Source: Sphingomonas bacterium
GTDB taxonomy: Bacteria; Pseudomonadota; Alphaproteobacteria; Sphingomonadales; Sphingomonadaceae
DNA: 64,000 nucleotides
Direction: 5' to 3'
Assembly (NCBI RefSeq): GCF_903642285.1
Contig: NZ_CAHJWJ010000019.1
Location: 1 to 64,000 of the forward strand
Shown here: positions 1 to 9,510 of the stretch, in pieces
Position numbering within the stretch: position 1 is the first letter of the stretch
Layout: each line of letters starts with the position of its first letter
Position numbers and translations under genes: made by a program
Notes under the pieces: model-generated
What the model saw: the letters and a program-made list of their open reading frames with translations, nothing else
What the model was told of the DNA's origin: nothing
Database searches by the model: none

Positions 1-1
1 C

Positions 2-1036
2 ACCGCCACCGCGCCGACGACCGCCGCCGCGCCCAAGACCGCGCAGCCCGCCAGCCCGCTGCTCGCGATGGACGGTGCCCCGGCGATGACGGTGCAGCCC
101 GGCATCGGACAGCCGACCGCCAGGCTGTTCGGCCTCCAGCCGCAGGTGACCAGCAACGGCCGCTTCGCGCACTGGATGCACGATACCATCCTGGTGCCGA
201 CGATCACGATCATCTCGCTGTTCGTGCTGCTGCTGCTGGTCTGGGTGGTCTTCCGCTTCCGCAAGTCGGCGAACCCCACGCCGTCGCGCACCTCGCACAA
301 CACCGTGCTCGAGGTGGCGTGGACGCTGATCCCGGTCCTCATCCTCGTCCTGATCGCGGTGCCGTCGATCGGGCTGCTCCAGGCGCAGTACAAGCCTGCG
401 CCTGCGGGTGCGATCACGCTGAAGGCGACGGGCAACCAATGGTATTGGACTTACAGCTATCCCGATAACGGCGGGTTCGAGATCACCGCCAACATGCTGA
501 AGGAAAAGACCGATGTGACGGCGGGCGAGCGCTATCGCACCGACGCCGACGGTCCCAAGCTGCTGGCGACGGACAACCGCGTGGTCCTGCCGGTCGGCGT
601 GCCGATCCGCCTCATCACCACGGGCGCGGATGTCATTCACAGCTGGGCGGTGCCGGCCTTCTGGATCAAGCTGGACGCGGTGCCGGGTCGCCTGAACGAG
701 ACGAGCTTCACGATCGAGAAGCCGGGCCTGTATTTCGGGCAATGTTCCGAACTGTGCGGCGCGCGCCACGGCTTCATGCCGATCGCGGTCGAGGCGGTGC
801 CCCCGGCGCAGTTCGCCGCCTGGGTGAAGGCCAAGGGCGGCACGATGCCGACCCCCGGCAAGCCCTCGTCGGCGCTGATCCCGCAGGCAGGTGCCGCCGA
901 ATCCGCGCCAAAGGCGACCGAAGGCAATGCCGCCGCCGCGGTCTCCGGGCCCACGGTTCCCGCGACCACGACCGCCCCCGTCATCACTCAAGGCGCGACC
1001 GGCAATCCGGCCGGCGCCGGCCAAGCCGGACACTGA
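2..1036 (+). CDS. coxB: Cytochrome c oxidase subunit II (5' end outside window)
   Basis: Subunit II of the aa3-type terminal oxidase accepts electrons from cytochrome c at the CuA centre in the periplasm. The reading frame is open from base 2 through an Ala/Pro/Thr-rich stretch before the first in-window ATG at 68, so the true start and signal peptide are probably upstream. Two membrane helices follow (about bases 185-250 and 325-385), then the CuA domain with the motif [13 protein letters not shown] near bases 740-780, which carries the two Cys, His and Met copper ligands. An Ala/Pro-rich tail of roughly 70 residues extends past the usual domain end. The stop lies 4 bases before coxA, so the two are co-transcribed. 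Confidence 0.96.
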   Translation, partial: TATAPTTAAAPKTAQPASPLLAMDGAPAMTVQPGIGQPTARLFGLQPQVTSNGRFAHWMHDTILVPTITIISLFVLLLLVWVVFRFRKSANPTPSRTSHNTVLEVAWTLIPVLILVLIAVPSIGLLQAQYKPAPAGAITLKATGNQWYWTYSYPDNGGFEITANMLKEKTDVTAGERYRTDADGPKLLATDNRVVLPVGVPIRLITTGADVIHSWAVPAFWIKLDAVPGRLNETSFTIEKPGLYFGQCSELCGARHGFMPIAVEAVPPAQFAAWVKAKGGTMPTPGKPSSALIPQAGAAESAPKATEGNAAAAVSGPTVPATTTAPVITQGATGNPAGAGQAGH

Positions 1037-1040
1037 CATC

Positions 1041-2717
1041 ATGACCGATACCGCGCTCCATCCGTCGGGTTCCTTCGCGCCGTTCCAGGCCTATCGGCCG
1101 GACGAGCACGCGCACGACGCCGATCACAAGCCGGGCTTCTTCGCCCGCTGGTTCATGTCGACCAACCACAAGGATATCGGCACGCTGTACCTGATCTTCG
1201 CGATCTGCGCGGGGATCATCGGCGGCGGCATCTCGGGTTTGATGCGCGCCGAGCTGGCGCATCCCGGGATCCAATATCTGGGCACCTGGGCGTCGATGCT
1301 GCACGGCGGGCCGCAGAGCCTGGACCAGTCGCTCCATCTCTGGAACGTCCTCATCACCGCGCACGGCCTCATCATGGTGTTCTTCATGGTGATGCCCGCG
1401 ATGATCGGCGGGTTCGGCAACTGGTTCGTGCCGATCATGATCGGCGCGCCCGACATGGCGTTTCCGCGGATGAACAACGTGTCGTTCTGGCTGCTCATCC
1501 CCGCCTTCACGCTGCTGCTGGCATCGCCCTTCTTCGGCGGCGCGGGTAACGGCTGGACGCTGTACGCGCCGCTGTCGACCTATGGCGAACCGGGGCCGTC
1601 GACCGACATGGCGATCCTCGCGCTGCACCTCGCGGGCGCATCCTCGATCCTTGGCGCGATCAATTTCATCACGACGATCTTCAACATGCGCGCGCCGGGC
1701 ATGACGCTGCACAAGATGCCGCTGTTCGTATGGTCGGTGCTGGTGACCGCATTCCTGCTGCTGCTGGCACTCCCCGTGCTGGCCGCGGCGATTACGATGC
1801 TGCTGACCGACCGTAATTTCGGGACGACCTTCTTCGATCCGGCGGGCGGTGGCGATCCGATCCTGTACCAGCATCTGTTCTGGTTCTTCGGCCATCCCGA
1901 AGTGTACATCATGATCCTGCCCGGCTTCGGCATCGTCAGCCAGGTGATCGCGACGTTCAGCCGCAAGCCCGTCTTCGGCTATCTCGGCATGGCCTATGCC
2001 ATGGTCGCGATCGGCGTGGTCGGCTTCGTAGTGTGGGCGCACCACATGTTCACGACCGGGCTCAGCGTCGATACCAAGATGTATTTCACCGCCGCGACGA
2101 TGGTGATCGCGGTGCCGACGGGTATCAAGATCTTCAGCTGGATCGCGACGATGTGGGGCGGTTCGCTCACGTTCGAGACGCCGATGCTGTGGGCGATCGG
2201 GTTCATCTTCATGTTTACGGTCGGCGGCGTGACCGGGGTCGTGCTGGCGAACGGCGGCATCGACGATTACATGCAGGACACCTATTACGTCGTCGCGCAT
2301 TTCCATTACGTGCTGTCGCTGGGTGCGGTATTCTCGCTGTTCGCGGGTTTTTATTACTGGTTCCCGAAAATGTCGGGGCGGATGTACAACGAGCTGCTCG
2401 GCAAGGCGCATTTCTATGTGTTCTTCGTCGGCGTGAACGTGATGTTCTTCCCGATGCACTTCCTCGGGCTGCAGGGCATGCCGCGGCGCATTCCGGACTA
2501 TAACGGGGCGTACGAATACTGGAACAGCATCGCGACCCACGGGTACGAGATCATGGCGGTCGGCATGGCGATCTTCTTCGTCAATCTCGTCTATTCGCTG
2601 CTCGCCGGACCCAAGGCACCGGATAACCCCTGGGGCGACGGCGCGACGACGCTGGAATGGACGCTGTCCTCGCCGCCGCCGTACCACCAGTTCGAGACCC
2701 TGCCCGTCATCGAGTAG
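1041..2717 (+). CDS. coxA: Cytochrome c oxidase subunit I
   Basis: Catalytic subunit (558 residues) of the proton-pumping aa3 oxidase, holding haem a and the haem a3-CuB centre. It has the expected multi-helix profile and the signature [18 protein letters not shown], which includes the His-Tyr crosslink pair, the CuB His pair in [11 protein letters not shown], and the haem His pair in [12 protein letters not shown]. The start chosen is the ATG at 1041, four bases after the coxB stop; a longer frame extends back into coxB but would duplicate coding sequence. The genes that often follow (ctaB, coxG, coxC) are absent: hairpins and an intrinsic terminator come next. Confidence 0.97.
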   Translation: MTDTALHPSGSFAPFQAYRPDEHAHDADHKPGFFARWFMSTNHKDIGTLYLIFAICAGIIGGGISGLMRAELAHPGIQYLGTWASMLHGGPQSLDQSLHLWNVLITAHGLIMVFFMVMPAMIGGFGNWFVPIMIGAPDMAFPRMNNVSFWLLIPAFTLLLASPFFGGAGNGWTLYAPLSTYGEPGPSTDMAILALHLAGASSILGAINFITTIFNMRAPGMTLHKMPLFVWSVLVTAFLLLLALPVLAAAITMLLTDRNFGTTFFDPAGGGDPILYQHLFWFFGHPEVYIMILPGFGIVSQVIATFSRKPVFGYLGMAYAMVAIGVVGFVVWAHHMFTTGLSVDTKMYFTAATMVIAVPTGIKIFSWIATMWGGSLTFETPMLWAIGFIFMFTVGGVTGVVLANGGIDDYMQDTYYVVAHFHYVLSLGAVFSLFAGFYYWFPKMSGRMYNELLGKAHFYVFFVGVNVMFFPMHFLGLQGMPRRIPDYNGAYEYWNSIATHGYEIMAVGMAIFFVNLVYSLLAGPKAPDNPWGDGATTLEWTLSSPPPYHQFETLPVIE

Positions 2718-2730
2718 ACGGGAGCGAAGA

Positions 2731-2768
2731 CGGATCGCGCGAGCGATCCGCCGATGCGGCGCAGCCGC
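2731..2768 (+). other. Twin hairpins downstream of coxA
   Basis: A perfect 8-bp stem with 4-base loop (2731-2750, arms CGGATCGC and GCGATCCG) is followed by a second small hairpin (2756-2768, GCGGC and GCCGC). They lie between the coxA stop and the intrinsic terminator and may stabilise the 3' end of the cox transcript. The structures are seen; the role is inferred. Confidence 0.4.
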
Positions 2769-2778
2769 ACGCGAACGG

Positions 2779-2804
2779 CCCCGGTGGAAACACCGGGGTT
2801 TTTT
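2779..2804 (+). terminator. Intrinsic terminator of the coxBA transcript
   Basis: A perfect 8-bp stem (CCCCGGTG, loop GAAA, CACCGGGG) is followed directly by six T residues. This is a canonical rho-independent terminator and closes the cox operon before the YciE-like gene. Confidence 0.93.
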
Positions 2805-2906
2805 GTTCTGATCTTTATCAATCCATGGACCGCGGCAACGAGAGGCGCGTTGACCATGGTGCTGCCTCTGGCGCGCATTCTTAACGCAGATCGATAGGAA
2901 CCAATC

Positions 2907-3428
2907 ATGGGATTGTTCACGAAAGACATCGCGACGTTCGAAGACCTGTTCCTGCATCAGCTTCAGGACGTCTATTACGCCGAAAACCAGATCACCAAGG
3001 CGCTGCCGAAGATGATAGACAAGGCCACTGCTCCCGCGCTGAAGGCCGGGTTCCAGACCCATCTTACCGAGACGGAAGGTCAGATCGCACGGCTTGAGCG
3101 CATCTTCGAACTGCTCGGCGAGAATGTGAAGGCCGCGACCTGCCCGGCGATCGACGGCATCATCAAGGAAGCGAACGAAGTGGCGGGCGAGATTGCGGAC
3201 AAGTCCGTCCTCGACGCAGCGCTGATCGCCGCCGCCCAGGCGGTCGAGCATTACGAGATCGCGCGTTACGGCACGTTGATCGCCTGGTCGGAACAGCTGG
3301 GCCGCAACGAGATCGCCGCGATCTTCAAGGAAACGCTCGACGAGGAATATGCGACCGACGACAAGCTGACGACCATGGCGAAATCCTCCGTCAACGCAAA
3401 GGCGGGTGCGGTCGTCGAACCGGCCTGA
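2907..3428 (+). CDS. YciE/YciF-type ferritin-like protein (DUF892)
   Basis: A 173-residue all-helical protein matching the DUF892 (YciE/YciF) family of ferritin-like four-helix bundles linked to general stress. Acidic and His residues typical of a di-metal bundle recur (HQLQDVYYAENQ near the start, HLTETEGQIARLE, AVEHYEIARYG, LDEEYATDD). In sphingomonads such genes are commonly under the general stress response, but no clear EcfG promoter was found in the 100 bases upstream. The ATG at 2907 follows AGGAACC. It is monocistronic, with a terminator before it and hairpins after it. Confidence 0.85.
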   Translation: MGLFTKDIATFEDLFLHQLQDVYYAENQITKALPKMIDKATAPALKAGFQTHLTETEGQIARLERIFELLGENVKAATCPAIDGIIKEANEVAGEIADKSVLDAALIAAAQAVEHYEIARYGTLIAWSEQLGRNEIAAIFKETLDEEYATDDKLTTMAKSSVNAKAGAVVEPA

Positions 3429-3430
3429 CG

Positions 3431-3488
3431 CGCCTGTCTGACAGGCGGCCGAACGACCCGTCCGCCGATCGCGGTATCGGCGGACGGG
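3431..3488 (+). terminator. Strong hairpins after the YciE-like gene
   Basis: A perfect 13-bp stem (3457-3469 with 3476-3488, six-base loop) follows a smaller 6-bp hairpin at 3431-3447. There is no T-run, so it is either a factor-assisted terminator or an mRNA 3'-end stabiliser. It lies just before the BrkB gene. Confidence 0.45.
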
Positions 3489-3512
3489 CAAGGATCAAAT
3501 TGGGGGGCGGCG

Positions 3513-4493
3513 ATGGGCGGCGATATCAGCGAAGCGGACCGTGCGATCCGGCGTGCCGACAATCCCTGGACCATCCTGCGACATGACGGCTGGTCGGTCT
3601 TGAAGGCGACATGGGCGGATGCGGGAACCAACAACCTCAGTCTGATCGCGGCGGGTACCGCATTTTGGGGATTCGCCGCGATCGTTCCGCTGCTCGCCGC
3701 GACCGTGCTGACCTATGGGCTGATCGCGACGCCGACGAGCGTCGCCGCCAATATCCATGGGCTGTTCGGCGTCCTGCCGCGCGATGCCGCGACCTTGATC
3801 GGCGATCAGCTGACCAATATCGTCAAGACATCGGGCAACAAGAAAGGCTGGGGTCTCGCACTGGCGTTGCTGCTGGCGGTCTATGGCGGCACGCAGGGAG
3901 CGACCGCGCTCATCACCGCGCTCAATGTCGCCTATCAGGAACGTGAAACGCGCGGTTTCATCAAATTATATCTGGTGGCATTCGCGATCACCGGCGCGGC
4001 CGTGATCCTCGCGCTCGGCGCGGCGGCCTCGACGACCGCGACGGCGTTCCTCGACAGCCTGATGCCATGGGCCCCCGACATCGCCCTGACCGCGATCCGC
4101 ATCCTCAGCTATGCGGTGCTCGGCGCTATGGCGGTGACCGCGGCCGGGATGCTGTACCGGTTCGGACCCGACCGATCGCACGCGCGCTGGATCTGGCTGA
4201 CCCCGGGATCGCTGATCGCCACGCTGCTGTGGCTCGCGGTGACCGGGGCCTTCGCCTTCTACGCCGCGCATCTGGGGAATTACAGCGCGACCTACGGATC
4301 GCTCGGCGCGGTCATCGTCCTGCAATTCTGGCTCTGGCTGTCGGGTTTTGTCTTCCTCCTGGGTGCCGAACTGAATTCGCAGTTGGAACGACGGACCGCG
4401 AAGGACACGACGACCGGTCCGCCGGCACCGCCGGGCGAGCGCGGCGCGGCGGTCGCGGATGCGGTCGGCCGCGACGTACCGCCGCCACGATAA
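3513..4493 (+). CDS. YihY/BrkB family inner-membrane protein
   Basis: A 326-residue polytopic membrane protein of the YihY/virulence factor BrkB family (once wrongly called RNase BN). About six hydrophobic segments are visible, beginning with LSLIAAGTAFWGFAAIVPLL. The family signature region with W, Y and Gly-rich turns (AVYGGTQGATALITALNVAYQ, NYSATYGSLGAVIVLQFWLW) is present. The charged Pro-rich tail is cytoplasmic by inference. The molecular role of the family is unsettled. The start follows GGGGGGCG about 8 bases upstream. Confidence 0.87.
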   Translation: MGGDISEADRAIRRADNPWTILRHDGWSVLKATWADAGTNNLSLIAAGTAFWGFAAIVPLLAATVLTYGLIATPTSVAANIHGLFGVLPRDAATLIGDQLTNIVKTSGNKKGWGLALALLLAVYGGTQGATALITALNVAYQERETRGFIKLYLVAFAITGAAVILALGAAASTTATAFLDSLMPWAPDIALTAIRILSYAVLGAMAVTAAGMLYRFGPDRSHARWIWLTPGSLIATLLWLAVTGAFAFYAAHLGNYSATYGSLGAVIVLQFWLWLSGFVFLLGAELNSQLERRTAKDTTTGPPAPPGERGAAVADAVGRDVPPPR

Positions 4494-4539
4494 TCCGGGA
4501 TAGCGGTGACCAGATTAGGCGGACGGATCGCGACGTCGA

Positions 4540-5139
4540 TCAGAATTTCGGCCCGGCGACCGCCCGCTTCGCCTTTTTCGGTGTGTCCGCCAAAATCCGC
4601 GCGACCGCGGTGTTGCGCGGATCGCGCGTCGCATAATCGCGCGCGGACTGGCCGGCGATGACGTCGGTCTGATCGGGATCGGCTCCCACCGAAAGCAGCG
4701 CGCGCACCATCGTCACGTCGCGGCGCTGTACCGCGCGGATCAGCGGAGTCTCGCCGGCGCTGTTGCCGATATTGGGGTTGGCCCTGGCATCGGTCAGGAT
4801 CGGGATCAGATCGACCTCGCCCTGCGTCACCGCCAACAATAGCGGCGTCGTTCCCTTGTCGTCGCGCAGATTAGGGTCGGCCCCCATCTGCAGCAGGTAC
4901 CGGAGGTAGGTGGCGTCGCCACGCTTCACGACGATGTGAAGCGCGCCCTCCCCAGTGGTGCCGTCGCGCGTGTTGATGATCGTCGCGCCGGGTTTGGCGA
5001 GCGTCGCGATCACCTCGTCGCCCTTCGCGCCGCGCACCGCCTCGAGGAATTTATACCCCGGCGATCCTGATAGCTGCGCCAGCGCTGGCGTGGCGGCGAC
5101 GAGAAAGGCGGCGATCAGGAGCGGGCGGCGAAGCGACAT
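4540..5139 (-). CDS. Exported ankyrin-repeat protein
   Basis: A 199-residue protein with a cleavable signal peptide (MSLRRPLLIAAFLVAATPALA, cut after ALA). It is followed by about four ankyrin repeats, with typical GxTPLxxAV and GADPN signatures (GALHIVVKRGDATYLRYLLQ, GADPNLRDDKGTTPLLLAV, AGETPLIRAVQRRDVTMVRA, GADPDQTD). It is probably a periplasmic protein-binding scaffold; the partner is unknown. It converges on the BrkB gene and diverges from the SCO gene across an 88-base gap. Confidence 0.87.
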   Translation of the reverse strand: MSLRRPLLIAAFLVAATPALAQLSGSPGYKFLEAVRGAKGDEVIATLAKPGATIINTRDGTTGEGALHIVVKRGDATYLRYLLQMGADPNLRDDKGTTPLLLAVTQGEVDLIPILTDARANPNIGNSAGETPLIRAVQRRDVTMVRALLSVGADPDQTDVIAGQSARDYATRDPRNTAVARILADTPKKAKRAVAGPKF

Positions 5140-5227
5140 GATAAGGCGTCTTCCTCAGTATCTGACCGGCGCGCCGGGCGCGCGATGCTTGCGCTGCACG
5201 CGCTAACAGATCAAGGCTGGCGACGTT

Positions 5228-5812
5228 ATGAACATGTTTCGGCTCATACCCCTGACGGCGGTCGCACTGGCCGCCTGTCATGCCGCGCCGCCACCGCACA
5301 GGCCGCCGCTGGCGGGGGCACGGATCGGCGGCCCCTTCGCGTTGACCGATCAGGACGGCCGGCCCTTCACCGACCGGAACCTCGCCGGTCGCTACCGGAT
5401 CATGTATTTCGGCTATACCAATTGCCCCGATGTCTGCCCGATCGACATGCAGAATGTCGGTGGCGCGATGCGGTTGCTCGACGCGAGCGATCCGGGACTG
5501 TCGGCGCGAATCGTGCCGGTGTTCGTGACCGTCGATCCCGCGCGCGACACGCCTGCGGTGCTGAAGCAGTTCGTCTCCGCCTTCTATCCGCGCATGATCG
5601 GGCTGACCGGCGGTACGGACGCCATCGCGCGGACGGCGAAGGACTATGCGGTCTATTTCCAGAAGGGCGCGGCATCGGCAGGGGGCGGCTATCTCTTGAG
5701 TCACAGCCGTCAGGCCTATCTGATGGACCCTGCGGGAAAGCCGCTGGCGCTGCTGCCGTCCGACGAATCGCCGCAGGCGGTCGCCGACGAGATCAAGCGT
5801 TGGGCGTCATGA
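5228..5812 (+). CDS. SCO1/SenC copper chaperone lipoprotein
   Basis: A thioredoxin-fold SCO protein (194 residues) that delivers copper to the CuA site of cytochrome oxidase. The copper ligands are visible: the CxxxC motif in TNCPDVCPID and the distal His in LLSHSRQAY. The N-terminus MNMFRLIPLTAVALAAC ends in a lipobox (LAAC), so it is predicted to be a periplasm-facing lipoprotein. Its position 2.5 kb from coxBA fits its role. The stop overlaps the YcgN start as ATGA. Confidence 0.93.
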   Translation: MNMFRLIPLTAVALAACHAAPPPHRPPLAGARIGGPFALTDQDGRPFTDRNLAGRYRIMYFGYTNCPDVCPIDMQNVGGAMRLLDASDPGLSARIVPVFVTVDPARDTPAVLKQFVSAFYPRMIGLTGGTDAIARTAKDYAVYFQKGAASAGGGYLLSHSRQAYLMDPAGKPLALLPSDESPQAVADEIKRWAS

Positions 5813-6243
5813 GCACGCCGTTCTGGGAAGCGCCGATCGAGACGCTGGACCGCGGCCAGTGGGAGGCGCTGTGCGACGGCTGCGGCAAATGCTGCATCCA
5901 CAAGCTGGAGGACGAGGATACGGGCGAGCTGGTTCCGACCAACGTCGCCTGCCGCCTGCTCGACCGGCGCAGCGGACAATGTTCGGATTATCGCAACCGC
6001 CGCGCCTATGTGGCCGAATGCGTACGGCTGACGATCCGCAACGTCCGCGACATCGACTGGCTGCCATCGACCTGCGCCTACCGCCTGCGCGCGGCGGATC
6101 AGCCGTTGCTGTCATGGCATTATCTGGTTTGCGGCGACCGCGAGGCGGTCCACCGCGCGGGTCAGTCGGTGCGCGGCTGGACGATCAGCGAGGACGATGT
6201 CGGCGACGATCTCGAGGATTTCGTCGTCGATCGCATTCTGTGA
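5809..6243 (+). CDS. YcgN-type cysteine cluster protein (UPF0260)
   Basis: A 144-residue protein of the YcgN/UPF0260 family. It has the family's Cys pattern: GCGKCC near residues 21-26, then single Cys residues in NVACRLL, GQCSDY, AECVRL and STCAYR, which probably bind a metal or Fe-S cluster. No enzymatic role is established. The start ATG at 5809 overlaps the SCO stop, which implies translational coupling. Confidence 0.9.
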   Translation: MSTPFWEAPIETLDRGQWEALCDGCGKCCIHKLEDEDTGELVPTNVACRLLDRRSGQCSDYRNRRAYVAECVRLTIRNVRDIDWLPSTCAYRLRAADQPLLSWHYLVCGDREAVHRAGQSVRGWTISEDDVGDDLEDFVVDRIL

Positions 6244-6257
6244 ACGGTCCCGACGCG

Positions 6258-6929
6258 ATGGGGGACCTGGAGATCGTCCGCCACCCGCGTGCGCGACGTT
6301 CGCGACTTTCGATCGATCCCGCCACCGGCCGCGCCCGCCTAGTGGTGCCGACCCGCGCCGCGCTGAAACCCGCGCTCGCCTGGGCGGCGGGCAAGGCGGA
6401 ATGGCTGGCCGCACAGCGCGCCGCACTGCCGCAGCCGCGGCCGTTCGTACCCGGCGCCGTGCTGCCCGTGGCGGACGAGAGCCTGACGATCGCCTGGCGC
6501 GAAGGTCCGCGCCGCGCGGTGCAGCGCGAAGGCGACCGGATCGATTGCGAAGGTCCGGTCGAAACGCTGCCGCGGCGAATCGAGGCCTGGCTGAAGCGAC
6601 GCGCGCTCGATTTGCTGACGCACGAGACCGGCGAATTCGCTGCCAAGGCTGGCGTCGCGGTGGCGAAGGTGGCGATCGGCGATGCCAAGGGGCGTTGGGG
6701 CAGCTGCGCGTCCACCGGCGTCATCCGCTATAGCTGGCGGCTGATCCTCGCCCCCGGCTTCGTCCGCCGCGCGACCGTCGCGCACGAGGTCGCGCACCGC
6801 GTCCATATGAACCACGGCGCGGCGTTCCATGCGCTCGTCGCCCGGTTGCTGGGCGACGATCCGGCACCGGCGCACGCCTGGCTGCGCACCCACGGCGCGG
6901 CGCTTCACTGGTTCGGGCGATCGTCCTGA
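6258..6929 (+). CDS. YgjP/SprT-like zinc metallopeptidase (DUF45)
   Basis: A protein of about 223 residues with the zinc-binding HExxH signature in VAHEVAHRVHMNH and a downstream conserved F-H pair (AAFHALVARLLGDD). The family is DUF45/YgjP-like (M48-related). An alternative GTG start at 6240 overlaps the YcgN stop as GTGA and would add six residues; the ATG at 6258 is chosen because homologues usually begin close to the (I/L)EIVRHPRARR segment. The 3' end overlaps the convergent penicillin-binding protein gene by 25 bases. Confidence 0.85.
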   Translation: MGDLEIVRHPRARRSRLSIDPATGRARLVVPTRAALKPALAWAAGKAEWLAAQRAALPQPRPFVPGAVLPVADESLTIAWREGPRRAVQREGDRIDCEGPVETLPRRIEAWLKRRALDLLTHETGEFAAKAGVAVAKVAIGDAKGRWGSCASTGVIRYSWRLILAPGFVRRATVAHEVAHRVHMNHGAAFHALVARLLGDDPAPAHAWLRTHGAALHWFGRSS

Positions 6930-9025
6930 TCGGGTCGCGACGGCGGCAGGCTTCGCGCAGGCGCATCGGACCGCGGCTGGCCGTCGCGGCCGGTCACGTG
7001 ATCGATCCAGGCCTGGTTGAGTTCTTGGCCCGCGCGCGGCGGCGGTGCGGGATCGGGTGCCCGATCGATCAGCGACTGGACCTGATCGCCGCCGTCGCCC
7101 GTCCCCGGCTGGCTGCGCGGCGCAGGCGTCACGGGATTGCCGTCGGGATCGACCTGCATCCCCTCGTCGGGTTGCCCGAAATACGCGTCCTCCTGATTGC
7201 CCATCTGCCAGTCGGGCAGGACGACCTGCGTATCGAACTGCTCGATCGGGCGGTCCGCGGTCGCCGGTTTCATCATCGCCGCAAACGCCTGCGCCGGCGC
7301 GGCACCACCGTGCAGCCCGCCGACCGGCCGCGCATCGTCGCGTCCCATCCACACACCCGTCGTCAGCCCGCTGGAAAAGCCAAGGAACCAGCCGTCCTTG
7401 GTCGAGGTGGTCGTGCCCGTCTTGCCGGCGACCGGGCGCCCGATCTGCGCGGCGCGACCGGTGCCGGTGTTGACCGCGGTCTGCAGAAGGTCGGTCATCT
7501 CGGCCGCGACATAGGGCGCGACCAGGACATGGCTTCGGTCGACCTCATGCGTGTAGATCACCTGCCCATTGGTAGTGACGCGGGTGATGCCGTAGGGCGT
7601 GACCGCGATCCCCTTCGATCCGACGCTGGCGAACGCGCGAGTCATGTCGATCAGGCGGACGTCGGAACTGCCGAGCACCATCGACGGATGCGTATTTACG
7701 GGGGTGGTGATCCCGAAGCGCCGCGCCATGTCGGCGACGGTCGAAAATCCCACCTCTTGTCCCAGCTTCGCCGCCACGGTGTTGATCGAAAAGGCGAAGG
7801 CGGTACGCAAGGTCACCTGTCCGTTGAAGCGCCGGGAATCGTTGCGCGGGCTCCAGCCGTCGATCGTCACGGGTTCGTCGACGATCATGTCCTCGGGCTT
7901 CTTTCCCGCCTCGAGCGCCGCCAGATAGACGAACAGCTTGAATGCCGATCCCGGCTGCCGAATGGCCTGAGTCGCGCGGTTGTAGTTGGATGTGACGTAA
8001 TCGGTCCCGCCGACCATCGCGCGCACCCCGCCATCGCGGTCGAGGGTAACCAGTGCGCCCTGCGTGCCGGGCGGCACGTTCTGCCGGATCGCGGCGTCGG
8101 CCACGCGCTGCATGTTGAGATCGAGCGTCGTCCAGACCTCGAGCGGGGCCTGCGTTTCGTCGATCAGCGTATCGAGCTGCGGCAGCGCCCAGTCGGTGAA
8201 ATACCGCGCGCTGTTCTGCTTGGATTCGGGCGCGAGCTTAAGCCCGGCGACATCGGCGTCCGCGCCCTGTTCCGGCGTGATGACGCCCGTTTCCTCCATC
8301 GTCTTGATGACGACGCCGGCACGGCCGATCGCGGCCTGGACGTCCGCGGTCGGCGAATAATTGGACGGCGCCTTGACCAGGCCGGCGATCACCGCCGCCT
8401 CCGCCAGGCTCAGATGGTCCGCGCCATGCCCGAAGAATTTGCGCGATGCCGCGTCGATGCCGTAGGCGCCGCCGCCATAATAGACCTTGTTCAGGTACAG
8501 CTCGAGGATCTCGTCCTTCGAGAATTTACGCTCGATCGCGAGCGCCAGGACCCATTCGCGGACCTTGCGCCCGAATTTCTTCTGGCTCGACAGGAATACG
8601 TTGCGCGCCAGCTGCTGCGTGATCGTCGAGCCGCCCTGCACCCAGCGCCCGCGTTGCAGCCGAACCTCGACCGAGCGCGCGACGCCGATCGGATCGACGC
8701 CGGGATGCGAGCGGAAGCGGCGGTCCTCGACCGAGATCGTCGCGGCGCGCATGATGTCGGGAATCTGGCCATAGGACAGCCATTCGCCGTAACTCGGTCC
8801 GAGCGAAACGATGACGGTGCCGTCGGCGGCATGAACACGGATCATCTGGCCGTTCGGCGAGGACTTCAGCTGCTCGAAACTCGGCAGCTGATCCTCCGCG
8901 ATATAGACCGCGACGCCGAGCGCGATCGCTCCTACGACCGCGAGCCCGAGCAGCACCTGCAAAAGGATGACGAACCGGCGACGCCAGGGCGAACGGGGTT
9001 TACGGGGGGAACGCGCACGAGCCAT
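6905..9025 (-). CDS. Class A penicillin-binding protein (PBP1A-like)
   Basis: A bifunctional peptidoglycan synthase (706 residues) with one N-terminal membrane anchor (about residues 18-43). The GT51 glycosyltransferase domain carries catalytic E100 in SVEDRRF, the GGSTITQQLARN motif, and RKVREWVLALAIERKFSK. The transpeptidase domain has Ser360 in SAFK (SxxK), SINT (SxN) and KTGTTT (KTG). A Pro/Asp-rich C-terminal tail of about 90 residues is non-conserved. The protein is periplasmic. No other divisome or wall genes adjoin it. Confidence 0.95.
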   Translation of the reverse strand: MARARSPRKPRSPWRRRFVILLQVLLGLAVVGAIALGVAVYIAEDQLPSFEQLKSSPNGQMIRVHAADGTVIVSLGPSYGEWLSYGQIPDIMRAATISVEDRRFRSHPGVDPIGVARSVEVRLQRGRWVQGGSTITQQLARNVFLSSQKKFGRKVREWVLALAIERKFSKDEILELYLNKVYYGGGAYGIDAASRKFFGHGADHLSLAEAAVIAGLVKAPSNYSPTADVQAAIGRAGVVIKTMEETGVITPEQGADADVAGLKLAPESKQNSARYFTDWALPQLDTLIDETQAPLEVWTTLDLNMQRVADAAIRQNVPPGTQGALVTLDRDGGVRAMVGGTDYVTSNYNRATQAIRQPGSAFKLFVYLAALEAGKKPEDMIVDEPVTIDGWSPRNDSRRFNGQVTLRTAFAFSINTVAAKLGQEVGFSTVADMARRFGITTPVNTHPSMVLGSSDVRLIDMTRAFASVGSKGIAVTPYGITRVTTNGQVIYTHEVDRSHVLVAPYVAAEMTDLLQTAVNTGTGRAAQIGRPVAGKTGTTTSTKDGWFLGFSSGLTTGVWMGRDDARPVGGLHGGAAPAQAFAAMMKPATADRPIEQFDTQVVLPDWQMGNQEDAYFGQPDEGMQVDPDGNPVTPAPRSQPGTGDGGDQVQSLIDRAPDPAPPPRAGQELNQAWIDHVTGRDGQPRSDAPARSLPPSRPDQDDRPNQ

Positions 9026-9079
9026 CTGGACGCCCGCGGATACGCGTTAAAAAGGGGCCCTACAAGCCGTTCGACCCGC

Positions 9080-9472
9080 CTATCGCGGCTCGAACGCAAG
9101 CGCGATCGAGTTCATGCAGTAACGAAGCCCCGTGGGCGGCGGGCCGTCGGGAAAGACGTGCCCCATATGGCTGTCGCAGCGGGCGCAGCGCGTCTCGACC
9201 CGGGTCATGCCGTGGCTGCGGTCCTTGTGATCGGCGACGCGGTGGGGCGCGATCGGCTGGGTGAAGCTGGGCCAGCCCGATCCGGAATCATATTTGTCCG
9301 CGCTGTCGAACAATTCGTTGCCGCAGGCTGCGCATCGGTAGAGGCCGTCCGCCTTGTTGTCGGTCAGCACACCGGCAAACGCGCGCTCCGTCCCGGCTTC
9401 GCGCAGGACATGGTATTGCTCGCGCGTCAGCTTTTCGCGCCAGTCGGCTTCGGAGAGGGTGATGTGATCCAT
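9080..9472 (-). CDS. msrB: Peptide-methionine (R)-S-oxide reductase
   Basis: MsrB repairs the R-epimer of methionine sulfoxide. The 130-residue protein has the two CxxC zinc pairs (YRCAACGN and RCARCDSH), the substrate-binding GSGWPSF and [18 protein letters not shown] motifs, and the catalytic Cys in RYCMNS. An upstream in-frame ATG at 9514 overlaps the stop of the flavin oxygenase gene as ATGA and would add 14 residues ([14 protein letters not shown]); homologues normally start near MDHITLS, so 9472 is preferred. Either way it is the last gene of the type III PKS operon. Confidence 0.93.
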   Translation of the reverse strand: MDHITLSEADWREKLTREQYHVLREAGTERAFAGVLTDNKADGLYRCAACGNELFDSADKYDSGSGWPSFTQPIAPHRVADHKDRSHGMTRVETRCARCDSHMGHVFPDGPPPTGLRYCMNSIALAFEPR

Positions 9473-9510
9473 ACCCGCCGATGTCGGTCGCCGAGGGGCG
9501 GTCGTCAAGG

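Noticed and set aside
984..3491. 835-codon antisense frame across coxA and the YciE-like gene
   Set aside because: It spans a terminator and two clear genes; it is a GC-driven open frame.
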